Shown: positions 1 through 9,386, counted from the stretch's first letter. The stretch is DNA of 64,000 nt from Gemmatimonadota bacterium (GCA_003134685.1 PLCA01000010.1:1-64000), one strand, 5' to 3'. Translations and numbers: made by a program. Notes: generated from the letters alone by a model not told the origin.

Positions 1-88
1 CCAGCTAGGGCAAGAGCAAGATTCCCATGACGCGGGAAATGGGCGAGAGGGCCGCCATCCGGGCCCTCGAACCCACCCCACTCTCCGA

Positions 89-280
89 ATGACGACGGCC
101 TGGGACGTCACTCGGAGAGACCGCATGCGCCAGGATATAGCTCGGCGAATAAAAAGTGTCTGCGCTCATCTCACGGAAGACCAGCTTCGCCGACTCACAG
201 AAGAGATGGTGGATTGCCAACTTCGGAGTGAGTGCCGGGCAAGTCAAAACTACTGGCGGGATCTAGATCCCCCTGAGTGA
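89..280 (+). CDS. Small hypothetical protein (63 aa)
   Basis: Short charged protein rich in Arg and Glu with no signal peptide or membrane segment; it is predicted to be mostly helical and cytosolic. I do not recognise the family. The composition looks like real protein (balanced acidic and basic residues, an amphipathic pattern around residues 28-45). There is no clear ribosome binding site before the ATG at 89. A second in-frame ATG at 125 is possible. No operon partner is visible. About 265 bases follow with no supported gene before the end of the convergent TonB receptor. Confidence 0.4.
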   Translation: MTTAWDVTRRDRMRQDIARRIKSVCAHLTEDQLRRLTEEMVDCQLRSECRASQNYWRDLDPPE

Positions 281-545
281 ATGTCCGCTCCGGCAAGCTA
301 CCACGCGCCGCCATGTTAGAAGCGTTCGGTCGCCACCGGTGACCGGACTCTTTTTGTTTTTAAGCCGGCGTGGTCGACGCGCTGGGCAGGAGCGTCTCCG
401 TGGTTTGTGGCCGGCGCATACGTAATACGACGGAGGGGGTGGGGAACCCGAAGTGGGTAATGTCGGACCTTCGAACGGTGCGACCTCCCCCCCCATTGGC
501 GGCGTCACGGAAGTGATCGGGGGATTGTGCGATGCCGCGCCTTGA

Positions 546-2597
546 TCATTTCCGAGCCCGCAGCGTGATGAAGACGGTACGAGGCTGTCCCGGCGATACG
601 ACGTCGCCGGCGACAAGCTCCGGATATGCACGATCGAAGAGATTACGTACGCCAAGGTCGGCGCCGAGCGCGCCGAGCGTCCACGATAGACTCAAGTGCG
701 CTAGTCCATAACCGCCCAACACGACGCCCGGCTGATCGAACGGAGAATAACCACCCACCCAATTCCCACTGATGCGAACCCGCCACGTCGAGGCGGGGAT
801 CGTCAGATCGAGCGCGGCAGTGCCCAGATACTTGGAAGTGTTATAGACGCGAAGCCCGTTCAGCGCCACTGGCGGCTCGCCGCCCTCGCCCGGCCCGGCG
901 ACAATGCTTCGATACCGCGCGTCATTGAAGGTCCAGTCTCCGGACAGAGTAGCCATCTCGTGAATCGCGCTGGTTCGCCAGTCCAGTTCGAGACCCTGCC
1001 GTCTGCTCGCGCCACCGCTCGTCGATTCGAGTGTCACGGGATTGAATGTCTGCTCGTTGCTCACATCCATCCGAAAGAGCGCAGCAGACGCGCTCGATCC
1101 CTTGTAATCCATCTTGACGCCTGTCTCGTACGCCCACGCGGTGATGGGGACGAGCGTAGGGTCTCCAATGACGCCGTCGCTCGAGCGAAAGCCGCGCGAC
1201 ACGTTCCCATAAATCCCCAGCGGCGGCGCGACGTGAACCAACGCCCCGAACTTGGGGGAGAAGACTCCGTGACTGGCGCTTTCAGAGCTTCCACCATCGG
1301 GTATGGAATGCGTGGCGAGGAAGTCATACCTCGCCCCGATGTCCAGGCGAAAGCGATCCGTGAGGTTGAGATACGATTGCAGGAACGGGGCGGCGAGAAT
1401 CTGACGCCCCGTCACGAGCTCCGCGATCGAGTCCCGCACGCGGTCAGTGGTGAAATAATTCTGATAATGGGAGCGGTCCCATCGCGTCTCGCCGCCGAAT
1501 GTGATTTCGCCTTTGGGCAGCGCCCAGGTGATCGCGCTGGTCGCACCGAAACCGAGTCGCGAATCCTCCTCTTCGGTCTGACTGCCCGTGCCTTCGAAGC
1601 GGCCGCCAGCTGGGGGAATGGTGAGAAAAAGCTGCCACCGGCCCTGGGTGGAGTAAGCGGTGGTCCGCCAGAACACGTTCCCCGAGAGAACTCGGAGACT
1701 CACGCGCTCTTGCGCGCGCCGTTTGTAACCGCCGTCACTCGGGTTCGAGACGATATCGTATTCGCGCGCGTCGAATTCGTCCTGGCTGAGAAAGCCAGGC
1801 GATCTCCAGTTGCCGCCATAGACTTCCGCGCCACCGTCCACTGTGACGCCGGGAGAAAGATCGCGCACGATTCGCGCGTGACCCTGTCCGACGTTGAACC
1901 GTGCATTCGGGCGAAATCCATCCTCTCGCTCGTATCGAGCTCCTAGAACGCCGCCATTCGAGCCATGGTCGAACCCGGTCAAACCCATCACGTCGGCCCG
2001 GCCGAATGACCCGCCGCTTGCCGTGATTTCTGTTCCTCTCATTCGCTCCAGCGTGCGAACATTCACCACGCCAGCGAGCGCGAAATTCCCAAAAAGCGCG
2101 CTGGTTGGACCATGGAGGACATCGATGTCCTGAATCCCGCCGGGAAAAAGAACCGCCCAGTCGTTGTACCCTTCGGCGTGGCCGTTCATCGCCTCATTGA
2201 TCGGCACCCCGTCCACCCACAAAGCGAGATCCGTGGAATGGTCGGAGCTGAACCCGCGCAGCGACGCGTCCGACGCGAACCCGGGACCTTGTCCCTGCTG
2301 ATGCACCTCCACGCCGGACGTTTGACGAAGCAGATCGTACGGACTGATTGCCGGCGTCAGCCGAATGGTTGACGCATCGATGTGGCTCGCATTTAGCGGC
2401 TCCGATCGCTCCGCCGGCGTCGCGACGATGGTGACGGCTCTCAACCGCGTGGCGGAATCGACGAGAGTCGAGTCGCGGCGTGCTGCAGTGGTCGTATCCT
2501 GGGCGCGAGCAACGCTCGGCGCGACCAGCAATAAAATCATCGCAAGGGCGAGTGATGCTCGCACAGACAGAGAATTGAAGAACACAGGTCCTCCCAA
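546..2597 (-). CDS. TonB-dependent outer-membrane receptor
   Basis: 683-residue outer-membrane receptor that would import a siderophore, metal chelate or similar ligand using TonB energy. A signal peptide occupies about residues 1-32, ending ...VARAQ. The plug domain (about 75-185) contains the typical LRGFSSDHS, WVDGVPINE and VLHGPTSALFGNFALAGVVNV stretches. The rest has the alternating pattern of a 22-strand beta-barrel and ends GVRNLFDRAYPE...VFITLRARK. The length fits the family. The C-terminal residue is Lys, not the usual aromatic. It lies 144 bases downstream of a His/Cys-rich exported protein on the same strand, which makes a metal substrate (for example copper) plausible but unproven. 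Confidence 0.93.
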   Translation of the reverse strand: MGGPVFFNSLSVRASLALAMILLLVAPSVARAQDTTTAARRDSTLVDSATRLRAVTIVATPAERSEPLNASHIDASTIRLTPAISPYDLLRQTSGVEVHQQGQGPGFASDASLRGFSSDHSTDLALWVDGVPINEAMNGHAEGYNDWAVLFPGGIQDIDVLHGPTSALFGNFALAGVVNVRTLERMRGTEITASGGSFGRADVMGLTGFDHGSNGGVLGARYEREDGFRPNARFNVGQGHARIVRDLSPGVTVDGGAEVYGGNWRSPGFLSQDEFDAREYDIVSNPSDGGYKRRAQERVSLRVLSGNVFWRTTAYSTQGRWQLFLTIPPAGGRFEGTGSQTEEEDSRLGFGATSAITWALPKGEITFGGETRWDRSHYQNYFTTDRVRDSIAELVTGRQILAAPFLQSYLNLTDRFRLDIGARYDFLATHSIPDGGSSESASHGVFSPKFGALVHVAPPLGIYGNVSRGFRSSDGVIGDPTLVPITAWAYETGVKMDYKGSSASAALFRMDVSNEQTFNPVTLESTSGGASRRQGLELDWRTSAIHEMATLSGDWTFNDARYRSIVAGPGEGGEPPVALNGLRVYNTSKYLGTAALDLTIPASTWRVRISGNWVGGYSPFDQPGVVLGGYGLAHLSLSWTLGALGADLGVRNLFDRAYPELVAGDVVSPGQPRTVFITLRARK

Positions 2598-2741
2598 TGG
2601 ACCGTGGAACGAAATCCCGGATGCGCGAAGGCCAGGGGCCGGAGCGCGGTTCGGTCGGCAATCATCAACCGGCGCGAAGGGCGCGGACTCAGCCGAGCCG
2701 CATTCGCGACTCGACGCTCTAGCTACATCCGATGTTGTGAG

Positions 2742-3263
2742 CTACGCCGAGTGGGGAGGACCGTTGGCAAACGGTTGAGAATGTGCCAATCGCCGATGCG
2801 CGATGACAGATTCGGCGTAGCGCCGGAGGAGGACGCCGGCGGGGGCAGCCGTGCGAAGCCCGACGGCCCGGGTGATAATTGCGAGCGGGGTACCACAGCA
2901 GCATTGCTCGAGGCAAGCGAAGCCAACCGGTGCCCGATCCGAATCACCCGTTGAGGCAATCTCGCTCGACTGGTCGGTGCCTTGAGCTTCGTGATGGCCA
3001 GCGTGCCCGGGAGTGCCTGCGGCTACCGCATGCATCAGGTGAGAAGAAGGCGCTCGCGAAGTGCCTGCGTGGGTGTGCGCGAGATGACCGGCCGCACCGT
3101 GGGACATGTGTGGCCCCGCCACGCCGGAAAGCGCGGTGGTGAGCCAGACACCCCACGCGCCGACGAGAATGCGAGACCAAAGTGAACGCGCCACGTTGGA
3201 ATAATACGGCGCGCACACTGGCTCGCCAATAAGGGAAAACCGATCGACGTTGGCCCCATGCAC
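2742..3263 (-). CDS. His/Cys-rich exported or membrane-anchored protein
   Basis: 173-residue protein with one hydrophobic segment (about residues 27-50), then a His-rich region (HMSHGAAGHLAHTHAG, HAGHHEA) and a CLEQCCC cluster. The tail ends QPFANGPPHSA. His/Cys-rich exported proteins of this layout (DUF2946/CopL-like) are often found beside TonB-dependent copper receptors, and a TonB receptor is the next gene on this strand. Metal binding is inferred from composition, and assignment to DUF2946 is tentative. The open frame begins at GTG 3263; an internal GTG at 3194 would start directly before the hydrophobic segment, and neither has a clear ribosome binding site. Its promoter would lie in the 94-base divergent gap before the lipoprotein gene at 3358. 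Confidence 0.6.
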   Translation of the reverse strand: MHGANVDRFSLIGEPVCAPYYSNVARSLWSRILVGAWGVWLTTALSGVAGPHMSHGAAGHLAHTHAGTSRAPSSHLMHAVAAGTPGHAGHHEAQGTDQSSEIASTGDSDRAPVGFACLEQCCCGTPLAIITRAVGLRTAAPAGVLLRRYAESVIAHRRLAHSQPFANGPPHSA

Positions 3264-3357
3264 GCTGCGTACTCGGGTCTAGCGCAACACACTCATCCGA
3301 GCGACACTACTGCTACCCACCCTTCTATCGAACGCTTGACAACTCAGGAGGGGACCC

Positions 3358-3876
3358 GTGAAGATCAGTCAACTTTTTCTTGCCGTGTCGGCCGGCGCAG
3401 TTCTGGCCTGCGCAACAAAGCCGACGCCGATCACCGTCACCGGCGACTCGGGCGATCGCGCATCGCTGGCGGGGAAGTGGACCGGTGAGTACAACAGTCC
3501 CGTGACTGGCAGGAGCGGGAGCATCGTGTTCAACCTGTCGCCCGCGGGCGACGCCGCGAACGGAGACGTCGTGATGATCCCGCGCGGTTACGGCAAAGCG
3601 CTGATGCCGTACAGCGCCTCGACGACCGCGGGCACGTCAATGCAGAACCCGGCGGGCGGCTCGCAGGTGCTCACGATCAAACTGGTGCGCGTGAGCGGCG
3701 ACACCGTGAGCGGCGTGCTCGATGCCTATCGGGATCCCCAGTGCGACTGCTCCGTCTTGACCACGTTCACGGGCCGGGTCAACGGGGACACGATCGATGG
3801 AACGTTCGTCACGCGTGGCTCACAAACAGCCGCACCGCAGACAGGAACCTGGCGAGTAAAGCGCACGGCCAGGTAG
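3358..3876 (+). CDS. Predicted lipoprotein of unknown function
   Basis: 172-residue lipoprotein precursor. The N-terminus MKISQLFLAVSAGAVLAC gives a lipobox (VLAC) with Cys18. The GTG start at 3358 follows a strong AGGAGGGG ribosome binding site. The mature part is polar and beta-rich (SLAGKWTGEYNSPVTGRSGSI, then TFTGRVNGDTIDGTF), a pattern seen in small exported beta-barrel or lipocalin-like domains, with a Cys pair (CDCS) near residue 130. The function is unknown. Its 3' end overlaps the open frame of the amidohydrolase by up to 136 bases, which suggests translational coupling. Confidence 0.75.
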   Translation: MKISQLFLAVSAGAVLACATKPTPITVTGDSGDRASLAGKWTGEYNSPVTGRSGSIVFNLSPAGDAANGDVVMIPRGYGKALMPYSASTTAGTSMQNPAGGSQVLTIKLVRVSGDTVSGVLDAYRDPQCDCSVLTTFTGRVNGDTIDGTFVTRGSQTAAPQTGTWRVKRTAR

Positions 3877-5285
3877 TACGCTGGGGGATCGCGATTGCGC
3901 TGCTCGCGGCCGCGGCTTGCGCCGGCGGAACCGCACAGAACACAATCGCGATCACCCACGTTTCGGTGATCGACGTCGCCAGTGGGGCGACACGCCCGGA
4001 TAACACGGTTCTGGTGACGGGCAATCGAATCACCTACGCCGGTCCCGCGGCGTCGGCGAAGATCCCCTCCGGCGCGACGGTAATCGATGGTCGAGGAAAG
4101 TTTCTGATCCCCGGTCTCTGGGATATGCACGTGCACGGTTTTGTCTGGGTGTTCTCCGAGTTCGCGGGGCCGCTCATGATCGCGAATGGCGTGACCGGAG
4201 CGCGCGACATGGGCTGGTACATCGACACGACGCTCCGGTGGAGGTCGGACATCGCCGCGGGTCGGGAGATCGGACCTCGCCTGGTCGCCGGCGCCCGAGT
4301 GGACGGTGCAGTCAATAAGGCGCGCTTCGTTGCCCACGTCGTCACGGAAGAAGACGGGGTCAGAGCTGTAGACACTCTCGCGCGAAGGAAGGATGGCTCT
4401 CGTCGCGCCGACTTCATCAAGACTTATTCGTGGGTCCCACGAGCGGCCTACTTCGGAATTGTGCGCGAGGCGAAGAAGCTTGGGGTGCCGTTCGCGGGAC
4501 ACGTTCCGTACTCGGTGAGTGTGATAGAAGCGTCGGATGCAGGAGAGCGGAGCATCGAGCACGAGGATGACCTGATGCGCGCCTGCACGTCCCGCGACAG
4601 CCTTTTGCGCGAGCGATTCGGCGACACGACTGACTCAGAGCCCGATCAGCTCGACATGATCAGGGCTCAGGCGCGCCTCATCCGAACATTCTACGATCCG
4701 GCCCGCTGCAAGTCAGTCATCGCGACGCTAGCGCGCAATCATACCTGGGTCACTCCTACGCTTGTCGCTTACCAGCCATACGCGCACGCGTTCGACAGCG
4801 CGAGCACCCATCCCGAGTGGTCGAAATACGTTCCCGGGCTGGTGCAGGGAGGATGGCTGCACAAATCGGCAAGCGTGACGCCGGCCGATTCAATGGTCGT
4901 ACGGAGCTACTTCAGCTTCGATCGCACGCGTGACATGAAGGACGCGGGCGTCAAGCTGCTGGCGGGCACCGACATGCCGCAGGCCTTCGTCTATCCCGGG
5001 TTCAGCCTCCATGAGGAGCTCGAGCTGTTGGTGCGCTCCGGGCTCACGCCCCTGGAAGCACTTCGCGCCGCGACCTACAATCCAGCGGAATTCCTCGGCG
5101 CCCTCGACTCGCTCGGAACGGTCACACAGGGGAAAGTCGCGGATCTCGTTCTGCTCGATGCGGACCCTCTCACCGACATCCGCAATACGCGCCGCATCTC
5201 GGCTGTGATTGCGAACGGTCGTCTGTTCGATCGAGCGGCGCGCGCGCAGCTGCTGAAGCGCGTCGAGACTGCGCTCAAGCACTGA
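3741..5285 (+). CDS. Secreted amidohydrolase (imidazolonepropionase-like)
   Basis: Metal-dependent amidohydrolase-fold enzyme, probably exported. The TIM-barrel metal motifs are visible: DMHVHG (HxH), FIKTYSW with the candidate carboxylated Lys, GHVPYS, SIEHEDD, and AGTDMP with the catalytic Asp. The C-terminal DLVLLDADPL belongs to the composite beta-sandwich. A lipoprotein-like signal (IAIALLAAAACAGG) lies well inside the open frame. The only GTG upstream of it in frame is at 3741, far inside the preceding lipoprotein gene. A CTG at 3849 would give a near-ideal signal peptide starting ASKAHGQVVRWG. The true start is therefore unresolved. Substrates in this family range from dipeptides to organophosphates, so none is assigned here. 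Confidence 0.88.
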   Translation: MRLLRLDHVHGPGQRGHDRWNVRHAWLTNSRTADRNLASKAHGQVVRWGIAIALLAAAACAGGTAQNTIAITHVSVIDVASGATRPDNTVLVTGNRITYAGPAASAKIPSGATVIDGRGKFLIPGLWDMHVHGFVWVFSEFAGPLMIANGVTGARDMGWYIDTTLRWRSDIAAGREIGPRLVAGARVDGAVNKARFVAHVVTEEDGVRAVDTLARRKDGSRRADFIKTYSWVPRAAYFGIVREAKKLGVPFAGHVPYSVSVIEASDAGERSIEHEDDLMRACTSRDSLLRERFGDTTDSEPDQLDMIRAQARLIRTFYDPARCKSVIATLARNHTWVTPTLVAYQPYAHAFDSASTHPEWSKYVPGLVQGGWLHKSASVTPADSMVVRSYFSFDRTRDMKDAGVKLLAGTDMPQAFVYPGFSLHEELELLVRSGLTPLEALRAATYNPAEFLGALDSLGTVTQGKVADLVLLDADPLTDIRNTRRISAVIANGRLFDRAARAQLLKRVETALKH

Positions 5286-5302
5286 CCTGGCGGCGGTGCC
5301 GG

Positions 5303-6025
5303 TCAGTTCTCTCCGGTGGCGCCAACACCGCTCACGCCGGGTGGAGCGCTTCTCCGGAGATACTCATAGAGAGCCGCGCTCATCGCCGCGACGAAGAGCC
5401 CTACGGTCCAGCCGCCGATAACGTCCGTGGTCCAGTGGACGTCGAGATACAAGCGAGTGAGTCCGACGACAAGTGGAACCCCGGCGCCAATCGCAATTGC
5501 CGTTCTCCACGAGATCATGCCCTCGCGTGCCATCACGTAGCAGAGAGTCACGACCACCGCCGCCGAAGTCGTGGCATGTCCGCTCGGGAAGGAGTAGGTC
5601 CGTTCGTTGAGGAGTGCGGCACCCGCGGGTCTCACGCGACCGAACATGACTTTGACGACGCCGGAGAGCAGGCCCCCCACCGCGGGTGCGGCAATCACGA
5701 CCCCGGCTTTGCTGCGCCCTTGCCGCCCGTAGAACCAAACGCCGGCCGCAACTGCCAGCAGCACCATTACAGTCGGAGAACCGATCCACGTCAACGCGTA
5801 CGCGATCTTGTATACGACGGGATTCTGGTGCGAGATCACCCACGCGCGCACGGTGTTGTCGAAGACGGTCGTCGATTTTTCCGCGACGTCTTCGCCCAGG
5901 TCCGCGAACACGCTGATTGCGATCGCGGACACCACCGCGATCAATGTCCAGAACGTGATCAGCTTTCCTACCCAGTCGCGTACGCGGTGGGTCGTGGCAG
6001 GCTTGCGCGGGGGAATCGACGTCAA
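5303..6025 (-). CDS. PAP2-family membrane phosphatase
   Basis: 240-residue integral membrane phosphatase with about six hydrophobic segments. All three PAP2 motifs are present: KVMFGRVRP (KX6RP), PSGHATTSAA (PSGH) and TRLYLDVHWTTD (RX5HX3D). It would remove phosphate from phosphatidic acid, undecaprenyl pyrophosphate or a related lipid at the outer face of the inner membrane; the substrate cannot be read from sequence. The start codon is TTG at 6025. It is followed on the same strand, upstream, by the PHP-domain membrane protein after 19 bases, so the two may be cotranscribed. It converges with the amidohydrolase. Confidence 0.9.
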   Translation of the reverse strand: MTSIPPRKPATTHRVRDWVGKLITFWTLIAVVSAIAISVFADLGEDVAEKSTTVFDNTVRAWVISHQNPVVYKIAYALTWIGSPTVMVLLAVAAGVWFYGRQGRSKAGVVIAAPAVGGLLSGVVKVMFGRVRPAGAALLNERTYSFPSGHATTSAAVVVTLCYVMAREGMISWRTAIAIGAGVPLVVGLTRLYLDVHWTTDVIGGWTVGLFVAAMSAALYEYLRRSAPPGVSGVGATGEN

Positions 6026-6044
6026 CTTGCTGAAAGCTCCATCA

Positions 6045-7355
6045 CTACGCGGCAGCGTCGACGACGGGCCTCAACTTCTTTTCCGCTCTCTTCCTGGCTC
6101 GGGAGCGCAGTCTGTACCTGTTCCTCCGGGCATTGGCGAGCGACAAGACGCAGAGACCCCAGCTCCAGGCAATCCACGATAGACGGTCCGGAATGTTCAT
6201 CGTCCGCATCATCACTACTGCGATCACGACTCCGCCGACCGCTGTTTCAACTCTGTTTTGGGGCACGGGGGCCGTTCTTCGAGCGATCACTTGTATCGCC
6301 TGCGGGCCTCGCGCAACGATCGTGCTGCGGATGGCAATGTCCAGATCCGCCGGCGTCATGTTGCGCCAGCCGGGAATACGCAGCACGCTCCATGCGGGCG
6401 CGGTCCTTCCCCACCCGTGATTGTCCGACCCGGACACGACCGCGAGATGGAGCCTTTGCGCGAGCGCCATTATGCCGTCCCGGTCGCGCCCGGATTGCGC
6501 CATCCCTCGAGGCGATCCATCCACTGCTTCGACGCCGGCCAGGCGGACAGCGCCATTGATCTCATTCAAAGGAATCCGGAGGATGTTGCCGGGCATCGTG
6601 AGCAGCAGCATCGGTGGTGCCGGCCCGCGATCGGCTTCCACCGTCGTGCCCTGCCAGTCGGGAGACGTGATTTGCATGCGTTTCGGATCCACGCCGATCA
6701 GAATCGGATGCTCGTCGCCGTCTCGAAGCTCCACTCCCGGAAGCAGCACCATGCCGTCGCCGGATCGGGCGGGGTTGCGGGCCGCGCCGCTCAAAGCTCC
6801 TTCGAATGTCCTGTGATCCGTTACGTACGCGGCGTCGAAGCCTGAGCTCGAGTGCCACTCGCGATTTCTCTCCGCGTCGAATCCTGATCGCCCATCGTGC
6901 GATGCCTCGGTATGACTGTGAAAGTCGACCGCGATGAGATCACGATTGGCAAGCACCAGCGATGCCATCGGTCTCGCGCCAACGAGACCGATGCCGACCA
7001 TCGCCACCGTTCCGCCCATAAAGACGAGCACCGCTCTCACGACGCTTTTGGCGCTGAAGCCGCGGCGCGAACGCGCAAGGCGATAGATCCAGAAGCCAAG
7101 AAAGGAAAGCGCGCAAAGCGCGAACGTCGCCACGTACTGGGCAGGGGAGAGAAGCGTGAGCGCGTCGAGGATGTTGGAAAATGGCGCTACCACGTCGTAC
7201 GCCAGCGGTGTGTGAAGACTCGCGGTCACCGACGCCTCAGGATGGGCGACATCCACCACGGGGGTCAACGAAAAAACCGCCGTCATTACGAGTGTTGCTG
7301 TAATCACGAGCGGCCATCGATAACGCGAGATTCGTCGAAGCTTCAGTGTCTGCAC
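6045..7355 (-). CDS. Membrane protein with PHP-type metallohydrolase domain
   Basis: 436 residues. The N-terminal half has three to four hydrophobic segments (around 15-35, 70-95 and 115-135), followed by a PHP-like hydrolase domain starting DFHSHTEASHDG (HxH metal motif), with YVTDH, LPGVELRDGDEHP and VVSGSDNHGWG supplying further metal ligands. A final hydrophobic stretch (IPDRLSWIAWSWGLCVL) precedes a basic tail. PHP enzymes hydrolyse phosphoesters using a two- or three-metal centre; membrane-tethered versions are mostly uncharacterised. The start is GTG at 7355. It sits 19 bases upstream of the PAP2 phosphatase, so a shared role in lipid or cell-wall phosphate chemistry is possible, as an inference from position. 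Confidence 0.75.
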   Translation of the reverse strand: MQTLKLRRISRYRWPLVITATLVMTAVFSLTPVVDVAHPEASVTASLHTPLAYDVVAPFSNILDALTLLSPAQYVATFALCALSFLGFWIYRLARSRRGFSAKSVVRAVLVFMGGTVAMVGIGLVGARPMASLVLANRDLIAVDFHSHTEASHDGRSGFDAERNREWHSSSGFDAAYVTDHRTFEGALSGAARNPARSGDGMVLLPGVELRDGDEHPILIGVDPKRMQITSPDWQGTTVEADRGPAPPMLLLTMPGNILRIPLNEINGAVRLAGVEAVDGSPRGMAQSGRDRDGIMALAQRLHLAVVSGSDNHGWGRTAPAWSVLRIPGWRNMTPADLDIAIRSTIVARGPQAIQVIARRTAPVPQNRVETAVGGVVIAVVMMRTMNIPDRLSWIAWSWGLCVLSLANARRNRYRLRSRARKRAEKKLRPVVDAAA

Positions 7356-7423
7356 GACCCTCGTCGCAGAGGTGTGTCGGGATTGGTTACTGCCAAGATT
7401 ACGCGTTTCACCTGTCGCTACGA

Positions 7424-8728
7424 TTACACCGTGGTCGCGACGCGCGGGAACGTCACGACGACGTTCGTCCCCTTGCCCGGTTCCGAGTTGAGTGAGATAT
7501 CGGCGCCGTGCTCGCGCGCGATCCAGCTCGCGATCGAAAGGCCAAGGCCAGCCCCATCGGTTCGGCTGCGGGCCGTCTCCCCGCGGAAAAATCTCTGAAA
7601 AACCCGTGACAACTCCTCCTGCTTGATGCCGATCCCGGTGTCCTCCACCGAAAACGTGGGGACACCCTCACGCATTGACACCCGAATATGTACCTGTCCC
7701 CCCGCGTCCGTGAACTTCACCGCGTTGTCGAGCACGATCATGATCAACTGGCGAACGAGAGTGGGATCGCCCTGAATCGGCGCTTCCTCGAACTGGTCGA
7801 CCGTGACTTCGACGTTTTTTTGACGGGCCACGATTTGCGCCGCGCCGGCGGCATCGACCGCAATGTCGTCAAGGAAGATCCGTGCCGTGTCGATCTGTTG
7901 CTCACCAGCGTCGGCGCGCGCGAGAACGAGCAGACTGTCCACGATGCCTCCCAGGCGGCGCGCTTCGGCTTCGACGGCGCGAAGCGCCGAAACGTAATTC
8001 GCCGCTTCCCGTGGCTGCTGTAGCGCGACTTCGGCCCGCGTCCTAAGGATCGTGATTGGCGTCCTCAACTCGTGCGCCGCGTCAGCCATGAAACGACGCA
8101 TGTATTCAATCGACCGCTCGATCGGCGCCGTCGATTTCCGAACCAGAAAGAAGCCGCCCGCGGCAACGAGAAACAGGGCGGCGAACGCGATCACCACGAA
8201 CGCGGTGATGAGATCCGCGTATTTGTCTTCCAGCTCAACTCGGTCGGCCACGGCTACCGCAACGAGCTGGCTACCGGAAGCGAGCTTGAACCGCAGCGCG
8301 TGAAGCCGGAGCCTCCGGTCCTCCGGGATGTCGCGCTGAACCGTGATCTGACCGACTCTCCCTGCGTCTTTGGCGGCCTGGCGAATCCAGTTGTCCACCT
8401 TCGCCGGCTTTATCGGAGTTCCGTCGATGTCGAGGAGGTAAAGAATGCGATCGGGGATGTTCAGCTCGTCTACCGCGTCGATGACGCGCCCGCGCGCCCC
8501 CGCCGCTTCCATCTCTCTGATGCGAGCGGCCCGCACCAGCTCCAGTGTAGCGCTCTTGAGCGAAGCATCGAGCTGTTGCGACAACTGATAGCTGATGACC
8601 GCGAACAACACCGCGCCGAGGAGGAGGATGATAAGCCCGAAGGTCGCGACGTACCAGATCGTGAGTCGTAGCCGCAACCGGACGAGTCGCTGAAGCCCCT
8701 GCCGCGACGAGCTCGCATCAATCGCCAA
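7424..8728 (-). CDS. Two-component sensor histidine kinase
   Basis: 434-residue inner-membrane histidine kinase. It has a membrane segment near residues 24-48, a periplasmic sensor region of about 120 residues, a second membrane segment (AFVVIAFAALFLVAAGGFFLV), a short linker, a HisKA domain with the phospho-accepting His in DAAHELRTPI, and a HATPase domain with N (VLDNAVKFT), DTGIGI and GAGLGLSIA boxes. The TTG start at 8728 overlaps the stop of the upstream response regulator by 11 bases, so the pair is translationally coupled. The neighbouring PepSY gene and RND pump suggest it senses an envelope signal such as metal, cationic peptide or detergent. Confidence 0.93.
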   Translation of the reverse strand: MAIDASSSRQGLQRLVRLRLRLTIWYVATFGLIILLLGAVLFAVISYQLSQQLDASLKSATLELVRAARIREMEAAGARGRVIDAVDELNIPDRILYLLDIDGTPIKPAKVDNWIRQAAKDAGRVGQITVQRDIPEDRRLRLHALRFKLASGSQLVAVAVADRVELEDKYADLITAFVVIAFAALFLVAAGGFFLVRKSTAPIERSIEYMRRFMADAAHELRTPITILRTRAEVALQQPREAANYVSALRAVEAEARRLGGIVDSLLVLARADAGEQQIDTARIFLDDIAVDAAGAAQIVARQKNVEVTVDQFEEAPIQGDPTLVRQLIMIVLDNAVKFTDAGGQVHIRVSMREGVPTFSVEDTGIGIKQEELSRVFQRFFRGETARSRTDGAGLGLSIASWIAREHGADISLNSEPGKGTNVVVTFPRVATTV

Positions 8729-9386
8729 AGCGATATCCGGAGCCGCGCACTGTCTGGATCAACTTGACCGGGAAGTCGTCGTCGATCTTCCGGCGCAGGC
8801 GCCGCACCAGCACCTCCAGCACGTTCGTGAAGGGGTCGTGGTTTTCGTCCCACACGTGCGCGGTGATCGCAGCCCGATCGACGACCTTCCCGTTGTGGAG
8901 CACGAAAAACTCCAGCAGCAAGAATTCCTTCGCAGTCAGCTCGATCGGCTTGCCGGCGCGCCGCACGCGTTGTGCCTCGAGGTCGACCTCGAGGTCCGAG
9001 ATCTTCAACGTCTCCGGAAGCGGAGCGCCGCGCCGCCTCGCCAGCGCTCTCACCCGTGCCAGCAGCTCTCTGAACGCAAACGGCTTCGTAAGATAGTCGT
9101 CCGCGCCGACCTCGAGACCGGCGACGCGATCGTCGACGGTGTCGCGCGCGGTGAGCATCAGAATCGGAGTCGCCACCTCGCGCGCTCTCAGCTCGCGGCA
9201 GAGATCGAACCCGTTCCCACCCGGCAGCATGACGTCGAGAATGATGACGTCGAACTTTCCCAGGATAGCCTTCATTTTACCGTCGGCGTAATTCGCGACG
9301 GTAACGATCTGCACGCCGTGCTCGGCGAACCCGGTCTTGATGATCGCCGCAAGCCCGGGATCGTCCTCAACAATTAGAACTCGCAT
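8718..9386 (-). CDS. OmpR-family response regulator
   Basis: About 222 residues: an N-terminal receiver with the acidic pocket (IVEDD), the phospho-accepting Asp in IILDVMLPG, Thr in MLTARD and Lys in YLTKPF, then a C-terminal OmpR/PhoB winged helix ending LIQTVRGSGYRFGD. The ATG at 9386 gives the normal MRVLIVEDD start; an upstream TTG at 9395 would add three residues. It overlaps the histidine kinase gene. It is divergent from the PepSY gene, and the 142-base gap between them is the likely place for its binding sites, although I see no clear repeat there. Confidence 0.94.
   Translation of the reverse strand: MRVLIVEDDPGLAAIIKTGFAEHGVQIVTVANYADGKMKAILGKFDVIILDVMLPGGNGFDLCRELRAREVATPILMLTARDTVDDRVAGLEVGADDYLTKPFAFRELLARVRALARRRGAPLPETLKISDLEVDLEAQRVRRAGKPIELTAKEFLLLEFFVLHNGKVVDRAAITAHVWDENHDPFTNVLEVLVRRLRRKIDDDFPVKLIQTVRGSGYRFGD

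Noticed and set aside
18-247. Minus-strand open frames over the first small gene
   Set aside because: They have no recognisable domain and no ribosome binding site, and they overlap a better candidate.
960-1946. Long plus-strand frame inside the TonB receptor
   Set aside because: Antisense shadow of a well-supported gene with the composition typical of high-GC shadows.
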